From NCBI GenBank assembly GCA_035570935.1, contig DATMKU010000140.1, positions 1 to 13,876 of the forward strand: 13,876 bases of DNA, given 5' to 3'. The position numbers were made by a program, and so were the translations under genes. Origin of the DNA: AP-15 sp035570935 (GTDB lineage: Bacteria; Pseudomonadota; Alphaproteobacteria; ATCC43930; CGMCC-115725). The notes under the pieces were generated by a model. The model was not told the DNA's origin, searched no databases, and saw only the letters and a program-made list of their open reading frames with translations. Of this stretch, positions 8,301-13,876 are shown piece after piece (the stretch's first letter is position 1; every line of letters starts with the position of its first letter).

Positions 8301-8330
8301 TGGGCGGAACGAAGGTTTTTCAGGTCACCA

Positions 8331-11159
<2,829 letters not shown>

Positions 11160-11177
11160 CCGCGGCAGGCGGCGGCG

Positions 11178-12503
11178 ATGGCGATCGAGATCAAGGTGCC
11201 GAGCCTCGGCGAATCGGTCACCGAGGCAACGGTCGCGAGGTGGCTGAAGCAACCGGGCGACGCGGTCGCGCTCGACGAGCCGGTGGTCGAGCTTGAAACC
11301 GACAAGGTGAATGTCGAAGTGCCGGCCCCGGCCGCTGGGACGCTCGCCGAAATCCTCGCCGGGGAGGGCATGAGCCTCCCGGTCGGCGCGGTGCTCGGCC
11401 GGATCGGCGACAGCGCCGGTGCCGCAGCGGAGACAGCCCCGGTTGTCCCTCACCCCAGCCCTCTCCCCCCGCGCGGGGAGAGGGAGGGACCCGCGCAGCG
11501 GGAGGGTGAGGGGCAGCAAGCCACGCAGAGTTGGCCACCTTCTCGCGACGGCACCGATCCGAGCGCGTCTTCTGACGGCAAAGCAACGGCACTCGAACGC
11601 TCGGGGCCGGCCGTGCGCAAGCTGGTGGCGGAGAGCGGGCTCGACGCCGCCGCGATTACCGCGACCGGACCCGGCGACCGCATCACCAAGAGGGATGTGA
11701 TCGAGGCGTTGGCACGCCCCGCTCCGGCGCCGCCAACGGTCCCGGCACCGGCGCCAGCGATACCCTCACCACCGCCGGTGGTCGGCGAGCGCGAGGTGCG
11801 GGTGCGGATGACCCGGTTGCGGCGCCGCATCGCCGAACGGCTGAAGGCGGCCCAAAACGCCGCCGCGATCCTGACCACCTTCAACGAAATCGACATGAGC
11901 CGGACGATCGCGTTGCGCGAAGAATGGCGCGAGGCTTTCGAGAAAAAACACGGTGTGCGGCTTGGCTTTATGTCGGTATTCGTCAAGGCGTCGATCGCCG
12001 CTCTCAAGGAAATACCCGGGGTCAACGCCGAGATCGATGGCGACGATGTCGTCTACAAGAACCATTACGACATCGGGGTCGCGGTCGGGACCGAGCATGG
12101 CCTCGTCGTGCCGGTCTTGCGTGACGCCGACCGGATGAGCTTTGCCGAAATCGAAACCGGGATCGCCGCCCTCGGCCGCAAGGCGCGCGACGGCAGGTTG
12201 ACCGTGGACGAGCTTTCCGGTGGCACCTTTACGATCTCGAATGGCGGCATCTACGGGTCGCTGTTGTCGACGCCGATCCTGAACCCGCCGCAATCCGGCA
12301 TCCTCGGCATGCACAAGATCGAGCGCCGCCCGATCGCGGTGGCGGGACCGAGCCCGGCCGCCGAGACGATCGCGATCCGGCCGATGATGTATGTCGCGCT
12401 GTCTTACGACCACCGCATCATCGACGGCCGTGAGGCGGTCGGATTTCTGGTCCGGGTCAAGGAGTTGGTTGAAGATCCGTCGCGACTGCTGTTCGATATC
12501 TGA
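11178..12503 (+). CDS. sucB: 2-oxoglutarate dehydrogenase E2 component (dihydrolipoyl succinyltransferase)
   Basis: The 441-residue core of the 2-oxoglutarate dehydrogenase complex accepts the succinyl group from SucA and gives it to CoA. A lipoyl domain fills residues 1-78, with the lipoylated lysine at K43 in ETDKVNVEV. A linker (79-140), a peripheral subunit-binding domain (143-178, AVRKLVAESGLD to GDRITKRDVIEAL) and a second Ala/Pro linker (179-200) follow. The catalytic domain (about 205-441) includes FNEIDM (235-240), GTFTISNGGIYGS (349-361) and the active-site DHRIIDGREA (411-420, His412, Asp416). The linker contains an in-frame palindromic repeat at residues 90-112 (PHPSPLPPRGEREG onward), making it Pro/Arg/Glu-rich rather than the usual Ala/Pro. 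No lpd gene follows, so E3 must be encoded elsewhere. Ribosome site CAGGCGG about 5 bases upstream. Confidence 0.97.
   Translation: MAIEIKVPSLGESVTEATVARWLKQPGDAVALDEPVVELETDKVNVEVPAPAAGTLAEILAGEGMSLPVGAVLGRIGDSAGAAAETAPVVPHPSPLPPRGEREGPAQREGEGQQATQSWPPSRDGTDPSASSDGKATALERSGPAVRKLVAESGLDAAAITATGPGDRITKRDVIEALARPAPAPPTVPAPAPAIPSPPPVVGEREVRVRMTRLRRRIAERLKAAQNAAAILTTFNEIDMSRTIALREEWREAFEKKHGVRLGFMSVFVKASIAALKEIPGVNAEIDGDDVVYKNHYDIGVAVGTEHGLVVPVLRDADRMSFAEIETGIAALGRKARDGRLTVDELSGGTFTISNGGIYGSLLSTPILNPPQSGILGMHKIERRPIAVAGPSPAAETIAIRPMMYVALSYDHRIIDGREAVGFLVRVKELVEDPSRLLFDI
11447..11513. repeat. Palindromic mobile-type repeat read in frame inside sucB
   Basis: The 67-base unit folds as an outer stem closing two hairpins. 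Outer arms: CCCTCACCC (11447-11455) with GGGTGAGGG (11504-11512). Hairpin one: CCCTCTCCCC (11459-11468) with GGGGAGAGGG (11475-11484), 10 perfect pairs, 6-base loop. Hairpin two: CCCGC (11490-11494) with GCGGG (11498-11502). This three-way shape and wording match GC-rich dispersed palindromes known between genes in many proteobacteria. It falls in the linker between the lipoyl and E3-binding domains, where extra residues do little harm, and is translated as about 22 residues. Its inner hairpin resembles the palindrome at 4994-5021. Confidence 0.85.
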
Positions 12504-12509
12504 GCAGCG

Positions 12510-13073
12510 CTACTCCTCGGCCGCGCGCGGCTTGCCGGCGTCCGCGGTAATGCGCGTGACCAGCGGCAGGATCTTGCGGTCGACGTCTTCCTCGCTCAGC
12601 GGGCCGACCTGGCGGTAGCGGATATGCCCGGTGCTGTCGACGACATAAGTCTCGGGGACGCCGTAAACGCCGAAATTGATCGCGGTCGTGCCGTCGCGGT
12701 CGACCCCGATGCGATGGTACGGGTTGCCGAGATCATCGAGAAAATGGCGCGAATCGGCAGGCTTGTCCTTGTAGGCAATGCCGTCGAGGGTGACGCCCGG
12801 CTGGTGCGCCAGCGCCATCAACGCCGGCTGCTCCTCGCGGCACGGCGCACACCACGACGCAAAAAAATTGACGAGCGTGACCCCGCCGCCGAGATCCCTG
12901 CGCGCCAAGCCCTTGGCCGGGTCGTAAAGACCGGGCAGGGCAAAGTTCGGCGCCGGCCGGTTGATCATTGCCGAGGGTAGGAGGCTCGGATCGTGACTGA
13001 GCCCCATCGCAAACGCGACAACGAGGACCGCGAACAGTGCTGCCGGCAACAGAAACAGAAGCTTGCGCGCCAC
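12510..13073 (-). CDS. ccmG: CcmG/DsbE periplasmic thioredoxin for cytochrome c maturation
   Basis: The 187-residue protein is a membrane-anchored, periplasm-facing thioredoxin that reduces apocytochrome c CXXCH cysteines (or CcmH) before heme attachment. An N-terminal signal anchor spans about 4-24 (LLFLLPAALFAVLVVAFAMG). RPAPNFALPGL (39-49) is typical of DsbE, followed by the active site WCAPC (74-78) in VNFFASWCAPCREEQPAL. GVPETYVVD (138-146) supplies the cis-proline Pro140. Length fits the family (about 175-195). The start is a GTG at 13073, with GAGGG about ten bases upstream; no ATG gives the same signal anchor. It lies 35 bases after ccmE on the same strand. Its TAG stop is 6 bases from the sucB stop, convergent. 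ccmF, which often separates ccmE from ccmG, is not here. Confidence 0.95.
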   Translation of the reverse strand: MARKLLFLLPAALFAVLVVAFAMGLSHDPSLLPSAMINRPAPNFALPGLYDPAKGLARRDLGGGVTLVNFFASWCAPCREEQPALMALAHQPGVTLDGIAYKDKPADSRHFLDDLGNPYHRIGVDRDGTTAINFGVYGVPETYVVDSTGHIRYRQVGPLSEEDVDRKILPLVTRITADAGKPRAAEE

Positions 13074-13108
13074 GAGCCGTGCCCTCGAAGTGTCCGCCCC
13101 GCTCCGGC

Positions 13109-13600
13109 TTAGCGCACCGGGGCGGGAGCGGCGGCTTTCAGCGGCTGCGCGGCGGCCTCGGTCGCGGCCCCCTCCTGCCAGTGCCCGCTCTTTTTCAGCG
13201 CGTCAACGACTTCGCGCGGCATGTAGCGCTCGTCATGCTTGGCGAGAATGGTCGAGGCGGCGAATACCCCGTTGCCCTCCAGCTTGCCCTCGGCGACGAC
13301 ACCTTGCCCTTCGCGGAACAAATCCGGGGGTATGCCGTGATAGACCACGGCGATGTCGGTTTTGCCGTCGGTGATGCGAAAGGCGACGCGGCTGTCGGCG
13401 CCGCGCGCGATGCTGCCGTTCTCGACGAGCCCACCAATCCGCACCCGCCGATCGATCGATATCGCCTGGGTTTTCAGATCGCTCGGACTGAAGAAAAAGA
13501 CGAGGTTGTTGCTGAACGCGGTCAGCACCAGCGCGGTGGCGCCGGCGAGTGCGGCCATGCCCAACGCCAAGAGGCCGAGGCGCTGCTGCTTGCGGGTCAT
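13109..13600 (-). CDS. ccmE: CcmE heme chaperone
   Basis: The 163-residue CcmE carries heme covalently in the periplasm and hands it to the CcmF/H ligase. It starts MTRKQQRLGLLALG with a membrane anchor at about 8-28, then FSNNLVFFFSPSD (29-41) and an OB-fold barrel including RIGGLVENGSI (54-64) and AVVYHGIPPDLFREGQGVV (84-102). KHDERYMP (121-128) gives the heme-binding His122 with Tyr126, the HxxxY motif of the usual CcmE type. The C-terminal tail is Ala-rich and variable in the family. The ATG at 13600 overlaps the ccmD stop as ATGA, so it is probably translated by coupling; no separate ribosome site is evident. A longer in-frame reading upstream lies over ccmD and is not used. It ends in TAA at 13111-13109. 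Confidence 0.95.
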   Translation of the reverse strand: MTRKQQRLGLLALGMAALAGATALVLTAFSNNLVFFFSPSDLKTQAISIDRRVRIGGLVENGSIARGADSRVAFRITDGKTDIAVVYHGIPPDLFREGQGVVAEGKLEGNGVFAASTILAKHDERYMPREVVDALKKSGHWQEGAATEAAAQPLKAAAPAPVR

Positions 13601-13770
13601 CGCCGCGGACCGAGCTGCCGTTGCAGCATTTCGAGGCTGCGAACGCTGTCGCGATAGCGCCGCCAGGAGAAAAGCGCGAGGCCGCCGAGCACCGCCGCGC
13701 TGAGCGCATAGGCCGGCCACACGAAAACCGCATAGCCGCCCATCGCAAAATAGGCGCCGAGCGCGCTCAC
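13597..13770 (-). CDS. ccmD: CcmD heme exporter small subunit
   Basis: This 57-residue protein is too short for common length cut-offs. It begins at GTG 13770 (read MSALGAYFAMGGYAVFVWP) and ends at TGA 13599-13597, overlapping the ccmE start by four bases (ATGA). One membrane segment (about 8-33) contains the GGYxxFVWPAY pattern usual for CcmD; it is followed by a basic stretch WRRYRDSVRSLE. CcmD is the small membrane protein that lets CcmABC release heme-loaded CcmE. Size, topology and position immediately before ccmE all agree. The GTG start is preferred over an internal ATG because it keeps the family N-terminus. Confidence 0.9.
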   Translation of the reverse strand: MSALGAYFAMGGYAVFVWPAYALSAAVLGGLALFSWRRYRDSVRSLEMLQRQLGPRR

Positions 13771-13783
13771 CGGCGATGCCTCG

Positions 13784-13876
13784 TCATCGCAGCGCCGCCG
13801 GGCGCGCCGATGCCGCCGCCTCCGCGCGCGGCCGGGTCGGGGCCGGCAGCGGCCGGCTGTTGAGCCGTAAGGCCAA
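13784..13876 (-). CDS. ccmC: Probable 3' end of ccmC (heme exporter permease), partial
   Basis: The last 93 bases, read leftwards, give an open frame of 30 residues starting LALRLNSRPLPAP and ending PAALR with a TGA at 13786-13784, 13 bases before the ccmD start. The tail is Ala/Arg/Pro-rich and cytoplasm-like, as expected for the variable C-terminus of CcmC after its last membrane helix. No diagnostic motif (such as the WGxxW region) is inside the window, so the identity rests on the usual ccmC-ccmD-ccmE order. It could instead be another gene. Confidence 0.5.
   Translation of the reverse strand: MALRLNSRPLPAPTRPRAEAAASARPAALR

Noticed and set aside
12520..12531. Perfect 12-base palindrome GCCGCGCGCGGC at the end of ccmG as a bidirectional terminator
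   Set aside because: It has no loop and no U-run and lies in coding sequence encoding Lys-Pro-Arg-Ala-Ala; chance is likely at this GC content.

Overview
The window is high-GC chromosomal DNA that looks alphaproteobacterial. The basis is the gene order mdh-sucC-sucD-sucA-sucB, a cytochrome c maturation (System I) cluster next to it, and residue-level resemblance of the enzymes to that class. A Rhodospirillales- or Hyphomicrobiales-like host is an inference from order and codon style; no rRNA marker is present. All gene identities come from reading the translations by eye.

Bases 1-1500 are a graveyard of accessory DNA. The left edge holds the start of an IS1182-type transposase on the minus strand. 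It is followed on the plus strand by a frameshifted small gene (234-501), an intact small gene of unknown function (528-830), and a GIY-YIG nuclease-family gene broken by at least four frame changes (879-1487). Kup, a potassium transporter, follows on the minus strand (1671-3626) and is divergent from mdh across about 340 bases.

Bases 3964-12503 hold the TCA-cycle block: malate dehydrogenase, succinyl-CoA synthetase beta and alpha, then the E1 and E2 components of the 2-oxoglutarate dehydrogenase complex. The block makes enzymes for 2-oxoglutarate to succinyl-CoA, succinyl-CoA to succinate, and malate to oxaloacetate. It is interrupted between sucD and sucA by about 1.2 kb carrying an opposite-strand toxin-antitoxin-like pair: a small FicA/VbhA-like protein and a Fic-domain AMP-transferase gene with a deletion and frameshift. 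No lpd (E3) gene follows sucB.

A short GC-rich palindromic repeat occurs twice in the block: as a half copy between mdh and sucC, and as a full copy read in frame inside the linker of SucB. A strong stem-loop also sits just ahead of sucA.

Bases 12510-13876 (minus strand) hold the end of a cytochrome c maturation cluster, in transcription order ccmC (3' end only), ccmD, ccmE, ccmG. ccmF is absent between ccmE and ccmG. sucB and ccmG converge with a 6-base gap.

I did not find a clearly new biological system. The best second looks are the in-frame palindrome in sucB, the decayed Fic pair inside the suc operon, and the structured leader of sucA.
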